Assembly: GCA_000156115.1 (NCBI GenBank)
Contig: DS995276.1
Coordinates: forward strand, 872,017 to 936,016
Length of the DNA: 64,000 nt
Source: Rhodobacteraceae bacterium HTCC2083
GTDB taxonomy: Bacteria > Pseudomonadota > Alphaproteobacteria > Rhodobacterales > Rhodobacteraceae
Reading direction: 5' to 3'
Positions 28,424 to 37,684 of the stretch are shown in pieces (positions within the stretch are counted from its first letter, which is position 1; each line of letters starts with the position of its first letter). The translations under genes were made by a program, and so were the position numbers. The notes below the pieces were generated by a model that was given only the letters and a program-made list of their open reading frames with translations, ran no database searches and was not told where the DNA came from.

Positions 28424-28747
28424 GTGGCAGATTCTACTACAAATCCCGCTTTGCGAAAAGCCACCACCCGCAAGTGCACGCGTAACCTGGGAAGCACGAG
28501 CTTGCCTCGCAAACGACGCAACAGTGATCCCATGCAAACCTATGACTGCCTGCCAGCTCCTTTGCGCCAGTGGGTTGCCCAAGCGGCGCTGCCATGGTCC
28601 CCTGCCTCGGTGCGCCGCATTTGGTCCAAATCAAAGGCTAAAGGGCTTTCCGCGGAAGAAGCACTTTTTTCGCTTAATCAAGCCGAAGCACTCACGCTTG
28701 CACGGGACAAACAATCCACCACGTTCAAACTGAACTCCATTAACTGA
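28424..28747 (+). CDS. DUF6525-like small protein
   Basis: 107 residues. LPAPLRQWVAQAALPWSPASVRR with a following Lys-rich helix matches small conserved proteins of Rhodobacterales. Function is unknown. Start is GTG 28424 with GGAGAG upstream; an ATG at 28532 would remove the conserved GSTSLPRKRR segment. It lies 11 bp before the ABC binding-protein gene and is probably co-transcribed. Confidence 0.65.
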   Translation: MADSTTNPALRKATTRKCTRNLGSTSLPRKRRNSDPMQTYDCLPAPLRQWVAQAALPWSPASVRRIWSKSKAKGLSAEEALFSLNQAEALTLARDKQSTTFKLNSIN

Positions 28748-28758
28748 AGGACCTATTC

Positions 28759-30282
28759 ATGTCTTTTTTCACGCGCTTCGCATGCGCCGCGACCCTTGCC
28801 TTGAGCACTGCTTTGCCTACTTTTGCGCAAGAAGACAGCCTAACCATTTCCATCGGGTTCGGCCCCACGGCTGAGATTCCAGACCCGCGCGCTAGTTATA
28901 ACGGTTGGATATCAAATCAGACTGGCGTGACTGAAACGCTAATGGGCATCGATTACGATATGAACCTTTATCCACGATTGGCGAAGAGCATTAAACAGTC
29001 CACGCCAACGACATGGCGTGTGACTTTGCGCGATGGGCTTACCTTTCATGATGGCTCTGAGGTGACCGCACAGGCGGTTATTGACGCGATCACGCCAATC
29101 TCGGACAAAGAGCACGCAGGCCACAATGCGCGCGTCGCGAAGTTGCTTGATCTCGCAGGCATGACGAGCGACGGTGGCAACGTCATAGTGTTCGAGACCA
29201 ACAGTCCCAACGCAGCATTCCCATGGACGCTTTCTGAACCCGCAATCGCGGTGCTTGGCGCGGCATCTGAAGACTTTCCCATCAACGCAACAGGCCCATA
29301 CGTGTTCAAAGAAGCGGTTCCTGAGCAGCTTTACCGCGTCGAGGCCAACCCAGACTATCGCCTTGGTACGCCCGGTCTTGAAGAAGTCCGCATTGTCGTT
29401 TCCTCCAACCCTTCCACTGCCACTTTAGCCTTTGAAGCTGGCGAAGTTGATCTTGTAATCAACTATCCAGAGACGGATTTTGAGCGTATCCAAGAAACTG
29501 GCGCGCAAGGTTTTTCTGCACCAACTGCGCGGCTTTATTTCTATACGGTCAATGCAGCCAGTGGCCCAATGGCAAACCCGTTGATCCGCAAGGCTGTGTC
29601 CTACGCAATTGACCGTCAAGGCATTGTCAATGCGGCACTTTCTGGGGTAGGCGGCGTTCCCGCGGGCACGATTTATCCGGCAGGCAAAGGCTGGGCCGCG
29701 GACATTTCCGCGCCCTACGATTCAGCGAAAGCCGAAACGCTTTTGGCAGAGGCAGGCGCGGTCAAAGAAGGTGGCACATGGATGCTAGATGGCGCGCCTC
29801 TTGAAATCGACATTGTCACCTATTCTTCGCGCGCAGCGCTGCCACCCACAGCTGAGCTTACCCAAGCCTTCCTTGGCGCGATTGGTGTCAAAGCCAACAT
29901 CACCGTCGGAGAATGGGGTGCCAGCAATGACGCGATAGCGGCGGGCGAAGCGGATCTGTTCTTGCAAGCATGGGTCACGACCCCGCAGGGCGATCCAGGC
30001 GCGGTGCTTGAAACTTTACTGAAATCAAGCGGTGGATCCAACTCTGGCAAGTTCTCCAATGCACGTCTTGATGAACTGTTAGAGCAAGGTCGTCTGACCT
30101 TTGAGCATGACGCGCGCAAAGCGATCTACGGCGAGATTCAGCAGATTATTGCGGATGAAGCGGCCTTGATCCCCGTCTTTCATGTGAGCCAAACCAATGT
30201 TGGTGTTGCGGGCCTGTCAGGCTACCGCGTACATCCAACCGAAACCTACTGGATCACACATGAGACGAAATTGACCGAATGA
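28759..30282 (+). CDS. ABC transporter substrate-binding protein (peptide/nickel class)
   Basis: 507 residues of the SBP_bac_5 (DppA/NikA/OppA) class. A signal peptide (about 1-23, ending TFA) precedes LRDGLTFHDGSEVTAQAV and PLIRKAVSYAIDRQGIV. The ligand could be a peptide, nickel complex or opine; nothing in the sequence decides. It heads a five-gene transport operon with overlapping starts. AAGGA precedes the ATG. Confidence 0.92.
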   Translation: MSFFTRFACAATLALSTALPTFAQEDSLTISIGFGPTAEIPDPRASYNGWISNQTGVTETLMGIDYDMNLYPRLAKSIKQSTPTTWRVTLRDGLTFHDGSEVTAQAVIDAITPISDKEHAGHNARVAKLLDLAGMTSDGGNVIVFETNSPNAAFPWTLSEPAIAVLGAASEDFPINATGPYVFKEAVPEQLYRVEANPDYRLGTPGLEEVRIVVSSNPSTATLAFEAGEVDLVINYPETDFERIQETGAQGFSAPTARLYFYTVNAASGPMANPLIRKAVSYAIDRQGIVNAALSGVGGVPAGTIYPAGKGWAADISAPYDSAKAETLLAEAGAVKEGGTWMLDGAPLEIDIVTYSSRAALPPTAELTQAFLGAIGVKANITVGEWGASNDAIAAGEADLFLQAWVTTPQGDPGAVLETLLKSSGGSNSGKFSNARLDELLEQGRLTFEHDARKAIYGEIQQIIADEAALIPVFHVSQTNVGVAGLSGYRVHPTETYWITHETKLTE

Positions 30283-30962
30283 CACTAAGCGTAACCGGCC
30301 TGAGCGCAATCCGCTCAGGCCGAACCATACTTCATCCCACATCCCTGAAAATTCCACCACGAGGCCGCATCGGCCTCGTTGGTGCGTCTGGGTCCGGCAA
30401 ATCAACGCTTGGTCATGCGTTGATTGATGACTTGCGTGCGCAAGGCCATAGCGTTGCGCATGTGCCGCAAAGCCCTGATGAAGCGCTCGATCCGCTACGA
30501 TCAATGACGTTTCACTGGCGAGAGGCAGAAGCGGCGCTTGGTTTGGCGATAGGTAGTGCTGATCAGGCTGGGTTATTTCGCGCGCTCAAGATCGAAGGCG
30601 GTGATTTGCGCAAGCGACCGTGGGGCTGGAGCCGTGGGATGCAACAGCGGTTTGTGATCGCAATGGCGCTGATTGGCAGCCCAGATCTGATTGTACTGGA
30701 TGAACCAACCTCGGCGCTCGATCCGGTTGTGGCGGCGGCAACAATGGAATTACTAAGCAGTTTTCTGGATGGGAAAGAGACCGCGATGATTTTGATCACG
30801 CATGATCTGGGCCTTGCCGCGCGGCGGGTAGAAACTTTGATGGTGATGGACGCTGGAAAGCTGGTCGAACAAGGGCCGAACACAGACATTCTGGAGCGCG
30901 CGCAAACGCAAACGGCCAAATCCCTTTGCGCGCATCGCAATTGGATGTCTTTGCCGTGCTGA
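30279..30962 (+). CDS. ABC transporter ATP-binding protein (peptide/nickel class), first
   Basis: 227 residues. Walker A GASGSGKST, a signature region WSRGMQQRF and Walker [13 protein letters not shown], with switch histidine in LITHDLG. It is shorter than a typical DppD (about 320), lacking the C-terminal oligopeptide-domain extension. The start overlaps the binding-protein stop by 4 bp. Confidence 0.92.
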   Translation: MTLSVTGLSAIRSGRTILHPTSLKIPPRGRIGLVGASGSGKSTLGHALIDDLRAQGHSVAHVPQSPDEALDPLRSMTFHWREAEAALGLAIGSADQAGLFRALKIEGGDLRKRPWGWSRGMQQRFVIAMALIGSPDLIVLDEPTSALDPVVAAATMELLSSFLDGKETAMILITHDLGLAARRVETLMVMDAGKLVEQGPNTDILERAQTQTAKSLCAHRNWMSLPC

Positions 30963-31681
30963 GCCTGCGTAACCTTCATGTCAAACGCGGATCGCGAGTG
31001 ATTTTGCACGACATTTCCCTGTCTTTACCCGCTGGCAAAACCCTCGCGGTTGTTGGCGAAAGTGGCGCAGGAAAATCGACGCTGATCGCGGCAATTCTAA
31101 GTCTTCTAAAGCCTTCTGCGGGCGACGTCACATGGAACGCAGCACCGACCAACCGCGCGCGCCCCGCCTTAGTGATGCAAGAACCGCGCGCGGCGTTTAA
31201 CCCCGTATGCAGCTTGAGACGCTCTGTGATGGAGCCGGTTGTTGCGCAGGGCCTCACCTTGAAAGAAGGTCGTTTGGAGCGTCTTTGCGCAGGTTTGGAA
31301 CTGCCCCTAGAGCTACTGGAACGCCGCCCCGAACAAGTCTCAATAGGTCAAGCGCAACGCGCAGGGATTTTGCGCGCTTTAATCCCAAGTCCGCCGCTGG
31401 TGTTGTTTGACGAACCCCTTTCTGCACTTGATGCGGTCACGCAAAAACACACGGCGCGTTTGATTTCTGAGTTGCAACAGGAGGAAGGCTTCGCCGCACT
31501 CATTGTGACCCACGATCTTGGCTATGCGGTTGCCCATTCAGATCAAATCGCTGTTCTAAAAGACGGGCGCATTGAAGAAATTGCAGATGCGAAAACTTTC
31601 GCCACGAACCCGCAAAGCGCCTATTGCAAAAGCCTGCGCTATGCGGCGATTGCATTGGGCGCGCTAGAGGGTGCCGCATGA
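30956..31681 (+). CDS. ABC transporter ATP-binding protein (peptide/nickel class), second
   Basis: 241 residues starting at GTG 30956, which overlaps the previous stop by 7 bp. Walker A GESGAGKST and Walker B LVLFDEPLSALD are intact. The signature motif reads VSIGQAQR instead of LSGGQQQR, a mild divergence. It pairs with the preceding ATPase to power the two permeases. Confidence 0.9.
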   Translation: MLSLRNLHVKRGSRVILHDISLSLPAGKTLAVVGESGAGKSTLIAAILSLLKPSAGDVTWNAAPTNRARPALVMQEPRAAFNPVCSLRRSVMEPVVAQGLTLKEGRLERLCAGLELPLELLERRPEQVSIGQAQRAGILRALIPSPPLVLFDEPLSALDAVTQKHTARLISELQQEEGFAALIVTHDLGYAVAHSDQIAVLKDGRIEEIADAKTFATNPQSAYCKSLRYAAIALGALEGAA

Positions 31682-32616
31682 TCCAAGTCTTCAGCGGCCT
31701 TCTGTTGCGTGCGTTTGTCGTTCTGTCGGGCACGGCACTCTTGACCTTTGCGCTGCTTTGGAATGCCCCCGGTGATCCTGCGCAAACGATTGCGATGGCG
31801 CGTTTTGATGCGCTTTTGAGCGATGATGTGATAGAACAAGTGCGACAAGAAGTGGGCCTCGACAAAGGCTTCTGGCAGGCGTTTTGGGCGTGGCTTGGCC
31901 CACTGCTTAGGCTTGATTTGGGATATTCCGCCGTGACAGGCCGCCCCGTTGGCCCCGATCTTTGGGCCGCCGTCAACTATTCCTTCCCGCTGGCTGGTGC
32001 TGCGCTCGCGATTGGTCTGGCGATGTCTGTTCCGCTTGCGGTGATCGCCACAAAACGTCCCGGCAGTTTGCTTGATCGCTTCGCCGTCGGCATTGCATCG
32101 CTTGGCAATGCGATCCCTGCGTATTGGCTCGGGTTGATGCTTATTCTGCTCTTTGCGGTTAAGCTCGCGTGGCTTCCCGCGTTGGGCGCGAGCACCCCAG
32201 CACACGCCATTCTACCAGCACTTACTCTTGGTCTAGGCGTAGCTGCGTCGCTCACAAGGATCATTCGCTCAGGCATTCTAGAAGCCCGCGGCCAAGCGTT
32301 CCTTCCCGCCATTAGCCGTCGCGGCGTGTCCGAGCGTGCGCTTGGCAAAGATCACATAGCTCCCCATGCCGCCATTCCTGTAATTACTGTCTTTGGGTTA
32401 GAGCTTGCGTTCCTTCTCGAAGGGATCGTCTTGGTCGAGGTTATTTTTGGCCGCCCCGGTCTTGGCACTTTCCTTGTGCAGGCCATTCTCTCAAGGGATT
32501 TCTCGCATGTGCAGGCCGTCGTTGTTCTGACGGCGCTGATCTTTGTGACAGTCAATTTAGTGATCGACCTGAGCTACCGTGCCATTGATCCAAGGATCGG
32601 AGAGAACAATGCGTAG
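31678..32616 (+). CDS. ABC transporter permease (DppB/NikB class)
   Basis: 312 residues with about six membrane spans. The inner-membrane component signature lies around residues 200-225 in this class; here GVSERALGKDHIAPHAAIPV is the coupling region, followed by LLEGIVLVEVIFGRPGLG, typical of DppB-type subunits. ATGA overlap with the preceding ATPase gene. Confidence 0.92.
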   Translation: MIQVFSGLLLRAFVVLSGTALLTFALLWNAPGDPAQTIAMARFDALLSDDVIEQVRQEVGLDKGFWQAFWAWLGPLLRLDLGYSAVTGRPVGPDLWAAVNYSFPLAGAALAIGLAMSVPLAVIATKRPGSLLDRFAVGIASLGNAIPAYWLGLMLILLFAVKLAWLPALGASTPAHAILPALTLGLGVAASLTRIIRSGILEARGQAFLPAISRRGVSERALGKDHIAPHAAIPVITVFGLELAFLLEGIVLVEVIFGRPGLGTFLVQAILSRDFSHVQAVVVLTALIFVTVNLVIDLSYRAIDPRIGENNA

Positions 32617-33403
32617 CGTTATAGCGTTGGTATTCGCGACGGTTTTGCTCATGGTCGTAGGACCAATGTTTGCCCCTTATGATCCCACGACGATCAATAT
32701 CCCGAAACGCTTGTCCGCCCCGAACACTATTTTCTTGCTGGGAACAGACGCGTTCGGGCGGGATATCCTATCGCGGCTCTTACATGGCGCACAATGGTCG
32801 CTCGGTCTGGCATTTTTGATCTCTGTGATCAGCCTCGTCATTGGAACCACCATAGGGCTAATCGCGGCCCTTGGTGGACGGTTCGCGGATTGGGGCTTGA
32901 TGCGGGTGACAGACACGTTCCTTGCGTTCCCAGAACTGGTGGCCGCGATTGTGATCGCAGGGTTGCTAGGCGCAGGCTCGTGGAGTTTGATCTTCGCGCT
33001 CAGCATCACAGGCTGGATGCGCTACGCCCGCGTCGCGCGCGGGATTGGACTGTCTGTGCAAAGCCGCGGCTACGTTGTGCAAGCCAGATTGGCGGGTCTT
33101 TCGGGCATCTCAATCGCACGTTGGCATTATCTGCCGTCGCTTTTGCCCTCGCTCACAGTCGTTTGGACGGGCATGTTCGCGCGCGCAATCCTTGGGATCT
33201 CAGCGCTCGGATTCTTGGGCTTTGGCGTACAACCCCCCAATCCCGAATGGGGCGCGATGTTGTTGGATGCACGGGTTCATCTTCGCTCAACCCCGTTGCA
33301 AATGATCTGGCCGGGATTGGCTATTGTCATCTGTGTTTTGGCGATCAATCTTGCTGGCGACGCTTTGCGCGATGCGTTGAGCAAACAGGACAGCCACGAA
33401 TGA
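32609..33403 (+). CDS. ABC transporter permease (DppC/NikC class)
   Basis: 264 residues. LLGTDAFGRDILSRLLHGAQ near the N-terminus and LGFGVQPPNPEWGAMLLDAR near the C-terminus are hallmarks of DppC-type permeases. It overlaps the preceding permease by 8 bp and is followed by a broken EamA transporter gene starting on its stop codon. Confidence 0.93.
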   Translation: MRSVIALVFATVLLMVVGPMFAPYDPTTINIPKRLSAPNTIFLLGTDAFGRDILSRLLHGAQWSLGLAFLISVISLVIGTTIGLIAALGGRFADWGLMRVTDTFLAFPELVAAIVIAGLLGAGSWSLIFALSITGWMRYARVARGIGLSVQSRGYVVQARLAGLSGISIARWHYLPSLLPSLTVVWTGMFARAILGISALGFLGFGVQPPNPEWGAMLLDARVHLRSTPLQMIWPGLAIVICVLAINLAGDALRDALSKQDSHE

Positions 33404-34068
33404 AAGCCTTAGATCGGCCAACCCTCGGGATTAGTCTATGTGTACTGTCAGGGGTGTTGATGGCTGGAATGTTCATCAGCGTCAAAGCCGTCAGCGACGA
33501 CATTCCCCTCGGTCAAATCGTCTTTTTCCGCTCTTTCTTCGCGATCCTGCCATTGGTTATTTTCCTCTGGATGCGCGATGAATTTCCAAGTGGTCTCGCG
33601 ACCAAACGCCCGAGCGCGCATTTTCTGCGCGCGAGTTTCGGTGCATCGGCCTTTTTGCCTCCTTCGCCGCTGTGGCGCGTTTGAACCTAGCAGAGGCAAT
33701 CCTGATTGCGCAGCTTTCCCCAAGCTTAATGGCACTTGGCGCAGTGAAGTTTCTTTCCGAACGCCTTACCAAGTGGCGCATATGCGGGCTCGTGTTCGGA
33801 TTTGCAGGGGTCGTCGTCCTCGCTTGGCCAGAACTAAGCCTTGACGCTACAGATCGCGCGCGGTTGTTAGGCTATGCAATAAGCATTTCGGGTGCTGCGC
33901 TGTCCGCACTCGCACTACTCGTGGTGCGTCGCTTGAATAAGACGGAAAGGCCAGGCGCGATTGCCTTCTACTTTGTTTTGGTATCGATGATCGGAGGTCT
34001 GATGACGATCACATTCGGATGGATATGGCCTGACATGACAACGCTTTTGTTCTTGGTAACAGCGGGTG
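33400..34068 (+). pseudogene. EamA/DMT-family transporter, frameshifted and truncated
   Basis: Starts with an ATGA overlap on the ABC permease stop: LSGVLMAGMFISVKAVSDD and FFRSFFAILPLVIFLWM are typical. At about 33650 one base appears missing in GCCTTTTTGCC; the frame then continues as FASFAAVARLNLAEAILIAQ in the next frame. The C-terminal half stops abruptly at about 34068 after LLFLVTAG, where the sequence changes to a minus-strand DUF4143 fragment. It would have exported a small metabolite. Confidence 0.8.
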
Positions 34069-34550
34069 ACCTTAGGGCTCGTGGTGCGCTTGACCTCGAT
34101 CTTCCGGAGTGTCTGGTCCGGCAGCTTGAGGATCAGATCAATTTCGGCACCTACCGATGATCGATAGAAACTTGCCTCCGTCCCTCTGGGGGCCGCAGCG
34201 ATAAGGTTTCCGAAACAACACCCTTCCCATGATCCACCGACGACGGGATGGCCAAGCAATGCCTCGGTCGTCTCCGACCCCAAGAGCGCATGTGCGAGAC
34301 CGGCATCCCGGATATAGACCTTAGGTGACTTCTCCAGTCTCTTTCCCGCGTTGGCATGCCATGGCGACAAACGCCGCACGAGCATCAGATCAACAAGCAG
34401 ATCGAGATAACGGGCCACGCTCTGCCCAGATACCCCCAAGCCCGCCGCTATTTTCACGGTATTGAGCAGACCACCCTGCTCATGGGCCAGCATGGTCCAG
34501 AAGCCTTCCAGAGTTTGCATTCTAGCGTGGTGGGATGACAGCATCTGCAT
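34068..34550 (-). pseudogene. DUF4143-domain AAA ATPase fragment
   Basis: Only the DUF4143 C-terminal domain is present: VSGQSVARYLDLLVDLMLVR, LSPWHANAGKRLEKSPKVYI, HPVVGGSWEGCCFGNLIAAA and SVGAEIDLILKLPD. The AAA ATPase N-terminal domain is missing on one side, and the last residues are lost at the junction with the EamA remnant on the other. This places a foreign fragment inside a transporter gene. Confidence 0.75.
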
Positions 34551-34690
34551 TACGGGACTTCGATCGGCAGGTTGCGGAGATCCAGATCCACGCTGCCATC
34601 CTCAATGGCTTCACAGCACTGGGCATGCCGAAAACAGTAGCCGTAGCATAAATCCATCTGGGGTAAGGGGTACTCAACCTAAAGCCCTAT

Positions 34691-35002
34691 TTGTGCAACA
34701 ATGCCACGTGCATCACCGCAAATAACGGCGAACAAAAGCTGGATCTTATCGCGACGAAAGCCTCGCAGATCGATGTGGTGTTGGTGGATATCTACATACC
34801 CAAAGTATCTGAACTGGATGCGACGTCTGCCAATAGAAACCAACCGTCAGACCCACCCAAAAACCTGCCTGTTGTTGCGACAACTGCGGACGAGAGATGG
34901 CACAATCCAAAGCGCTGTCTCGACTTTGGTTTCAATTCGGTGCTCCCAAAGCCAGTCAGTCTAAGCCAGCTCGACAAAACGCTTAGGCAGTTTGCAGCCT
35001 GA
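34691..35002 (+). pseudogene. Response-regulator receiver domain remnant
   Basis: IDVVLVDIYIPKVSELDAT, LPVVATTADERWHNPKRCLD and SVLPKPVSLSQLDKTLR follow the receiver-domain order: phospho-acceptor Asp block, Thr/Ala block, Lys-Pro block. The N-terminal acidic pair and any kinase or output domain are missing, and spacing is poor. It is probably the tail of a former hybrid kinase. Bases 34551-34690 before it hold only a short unrecognised open frame. Confidence 0.55.
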
Positions 35003-35140
35003 CTTGGATCTAACCAGTTTCATCAAGCATGTGCCGTGGACAAATCCGCAACTCTTGATCAGGTAATAAGATACCGTCTATAGATGAATCAAAGCAAAAC
35101 TCGGGTCACGCAAAGCGGTCCAAAAAGACGAGAAGCGCAG

Positions 35141-36730
35141 ATGAGCAGACTACTTGGCCAAAAAATTTCTTCTGATTTGTCCTACGAAATAGCAGATGTC
35201 TTCCGATTTCAATTTGTTTTGTCGCCCGAAGAACTGGATCTTGCCGAATTCAAATTCCTCAAAGTAGCATCAAGACACCTTTACTATTCACCACTGCTTC
35301 ACACCTGTGAACTGCAGGATCGATCCGGTGCAATAATTGGCGTTTTAATTGGGCAGGCCTTCGGACCCGAAGGCGCACATTTGAAAGACGTCGCGACAGT
35401 CGATGTCGGGAAAAAACCGGCTGACGCGATCAAAGCGTTTCAGGCTTTCGTCGCCTCGCTTGCAGGCCGCTTTGTTGCGATCTTTAATGTGCCGAGCCGA
35501 CGCACGAACACGCATGTGTATATCGATACAGCCTCTTCGTTTTCAACGGTTTACGATAAGAAAAGCGGCATCGTCGCCTCTAGCCTTTTGCTTTGTCTCA
35601 ACCGCGATATTGATCCGAATAAACACTACCGCATTCCCAGTGCGCTATCGCAATTTGCGAACCTCGCACCCTACATTCCCGAACAGAATCCAGAGCTCTC
35701 TGATGCGGGATTTTTCTTTGGCCAGACCCCCGACAAATACGTCATGCGGATCATGCCGAACCATTATCTAGACCTCTCCAAAATGGAAACAGGCCGTTTC
35801 TGGCCCAATGACAGCATCGAACATGATCTTACCTATCAGCAAGCTGCCGAAAAATTAGTGCCACGGATTGGGCAAATCATGGGTGGGATCTAATCCAACC
35901 TTGAAGGATATTTTTCGATCTCTGGCGGACGTGATTCCAGAATTCTGCTGGCTTGTATGCCCCCGGTTGAGAGCACTAAAATGCAGATGCACTGTTATGC
36001 GACCAACTGGATGACCACGCTTGACGTAAAAGTCGCGCAAGTGATGGCGGATGCGGCGAAGAGCGACTTATTGGTGCAAATGCCGAATGGAAATCCCAAG
36101 GGCACCTATTTTCCAAGAAAACGCAGATCCTTGTTCACAGCACGACGGTTTTCGATCTCATCAGGCTTTACGGGCGTATGCGATGATTGGTGGCGGCGTG
36201 GATATGCAAAAAACCTTGCGCCTGATGTCGCATGGCTGCGCGGAAATTTCCTAGAAATTCTGACCGCGCGCTTCTGGCCAAAACGCAATTTCGATGTTGA
36301 TAAACAGGTGCTTCACCTGCTTGGTCGAATAGGCGCAAGCAAAGACGACAAGACGCACCTAAAACAAAATCTGGATTTCGTGGAGGATTGGTTCGGCTCT
36401 TTCAAAAAGTCGATTGCTCGGAACATGCATGACTTTTCCTATCAGGAACTGGCACTTGGAGCCTCCCAGCCCTTCTTTCATGGCGTAAACCAGCAGTTCT
36501 ATATTGGGCCTGCCTCGGATCGTACGATCTTTCAAACCGCCATGCGTGTATCGCCCAAAGACCGGATGAACTCTGCGCTATACGATGAAATGCTCAGAAT
36601 TTCTGATGCTCGTTTGCTAGACCTACCGCTTGCAAAGGGGGCCGTATTTCGAGCGAAAAAAGCCAAGGCAAATCCCGAAGAGTTGCTTGAGCGCGAGCTT
36701 GCTGAGTATATTCAAAGGCACCCGATTTAG
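35141..36730 (+). pseudogene. Asparagine-synthase-like PP-loop protein, interrupted
   Basis: The first part resembles a glutamine-amidotransferase-like half (LAGRFVAIFNVPSRR, THVYIDTASSFSTVYD). A TAA at 35891-35893 interrupts the frame, which continues directly with YFSISGGRDSRILLACMPP, the PP-loop of the asparagine-synthase C-terminal domain. Between about 36090 and 36230 the best protein sequence moves one frame over (ALRAYAMIGGGVDMQKTLRL) and back, so there are two more indels. An ATG at 35084 is also possible. Such proteins often modify small molecules or glycans; the target is unknown. Confidence 0.65.
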
Positions 36731-36751
36731 ATCGTGGCAAACTCTATCGAT

Positions 36752-37243
36752 TCAATCACGCATCATTGGATCGAGTCGGGCCAGAAGATCGAGAAGGGTC
36801 TCGTAATCCTCCTCACCCAATGTGCGCTTGAACTCGGCAACTATTTGTGCCGCTTGATCCGTGTAATCGTCGATCAGCTTTTGGCCAGCTTCGGTGATCG
36901 CAATGAACTGTCGACGTCTGTCCGCGACATCGCGCGTTTGCGTGATCAAGCCCTTTTTCCGCATCGTTGTCGCAATACGTGTCAGGCTGGGGAATAAGAG
37001 ACTTGCGCGATTGGCCAGTGTAGATGCATCTAGCAAACCAAATTCTGACAGCACCCGTAAAACACGCCACTGCTGTTCGGTGATTCCAGTCTCGGACAAC
37101 ATATCGCGAATGGGGCTCATCACACCCTCTCGCGCTCGGATAAGTGCGATGGGGAGCGAGCGCGATGTTGAAGGAAGCGAATTTTTCAAAATAAGGCCCT
37201 TTTTTCGTCGCCAAGTATTTAGCAAGCAGGTTAGTATTGACAA
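36752..37243 (-). CDS. hpaR: MarR family regulator of homoprotocatechuate degradation
   Basis: 163 residues: RSLPIALIRAREGVMSPIRDM, GITEQQWRVLRVLSEFG and the wing KKGLITQTRDVADRRRQFIA match HpaR, the MarR-type repressor of hpa operons. It is divergent from hpaF, with a perfect palindrome in between. Start is a TTG at 37243 with the strong site AAGGAGAG upstream; no in-frame ATG precedes the conserved region. Confidence 0.88.
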   Translation of the reverse strand: MSILTCLLNTWRRKKGLILKNSLPSTSRSLPIALIRAREGVMSPIRDMLSETGITEQQWRVLRVLSEFGLLDASTLANRASLLFPSLTRIATTMRKKGLITQTRDVADRRRQFIAITEAGQKLIDDYTDQAAQIVAEFKRTLGEEDYETLLDLLARLDPMMRD

Positions 37244-37274
37244 TAGTAGATACCTCTCCTTAACTTAACAACAA

Positions 37275-37286
37275 TTAACATGTTAA
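37275..37286. promoter_or_regulatory. Perfect 12-bp palindrome, candidate HpaR operator
   Basis: TTAACATGTTAA lies between hpaR and hpaF, just ahead of the hpaF ribosome site (AAGGA). Additional TTAAC units occur directly upstream (from 37261), so the operator may be extended. MarR proteins bind such palindromes as dimers. Confidence 0.6.
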
Positions 37287-37294
37287 GGAATATT

Positions 37295-37684
37295 ATGCCT
37301 CACTTTCACATCGAATATTCTGCCAATCTTGAAGAGAGTGTTGATATGGCGGCGCTTTGTGAAGCTATTCGTGTAAGAGCAGCAAACATTGACGCCTTTC
37401 CAATGCCCGGCATACGTGTACGCGCAACTCGGGTGGATCACTATGCAATCGCAGACGGCAGTACCAAACATGGCTTTATTGATCTGTCCGTGCGTCTTCG
37501 CGAGGGGCGCGCACAGGATGTAAAAGAAGAAGCTATTTTAACTATCTTCGATGTGGTGAAGACTTTTATGGCACCTATAATGCAAACTCGATCTGTCGCT
37601 TTGTCTGCTGAAATGCGCGATATTGATGCAAGCGTATCACCAAAGTTTGGAAACATTCGCGATCATTTGGAGGACAGTGTGTGA
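37295..37684 (+). CDS. hpaF: 5-carboxymethyl-2-hydroxymuconate isomerase
   Basis: 129 residues, tautomerase superfamily. It starts Met-Pro-His-Phe; after Met removal the N-terminal proline is the catalytic base, which fixes the start at ATG 37295. The conserved HFHIEYSANLE and MPGIRVRATRVDHYAIAD blocks are present. It isomerises the ring-cleavage product downstream of HpaD and HpaE. Its stop overlaps the GTG start of hpaE. Confidence 0.92.
   Translation: MPHFHIEYSANLEESVDMAALCEAIRVRAANIDAFPMPGIRVRATRVDHYAIADGSTKHGFIDLSVRLREGRAQDVKEEAILTIFDVVKTFMAPIMQTRSVALSAEMRDIDASVSPKFGNIRDHLEDSV

Noticed and set aside
34534-34649. Short open frame starting MTASALRDFDRQVAEI between the DUF4143 fragment and the receiver remnant
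   Set aside because: It may be the tail of a lost gene but is too short to name; left as debris.
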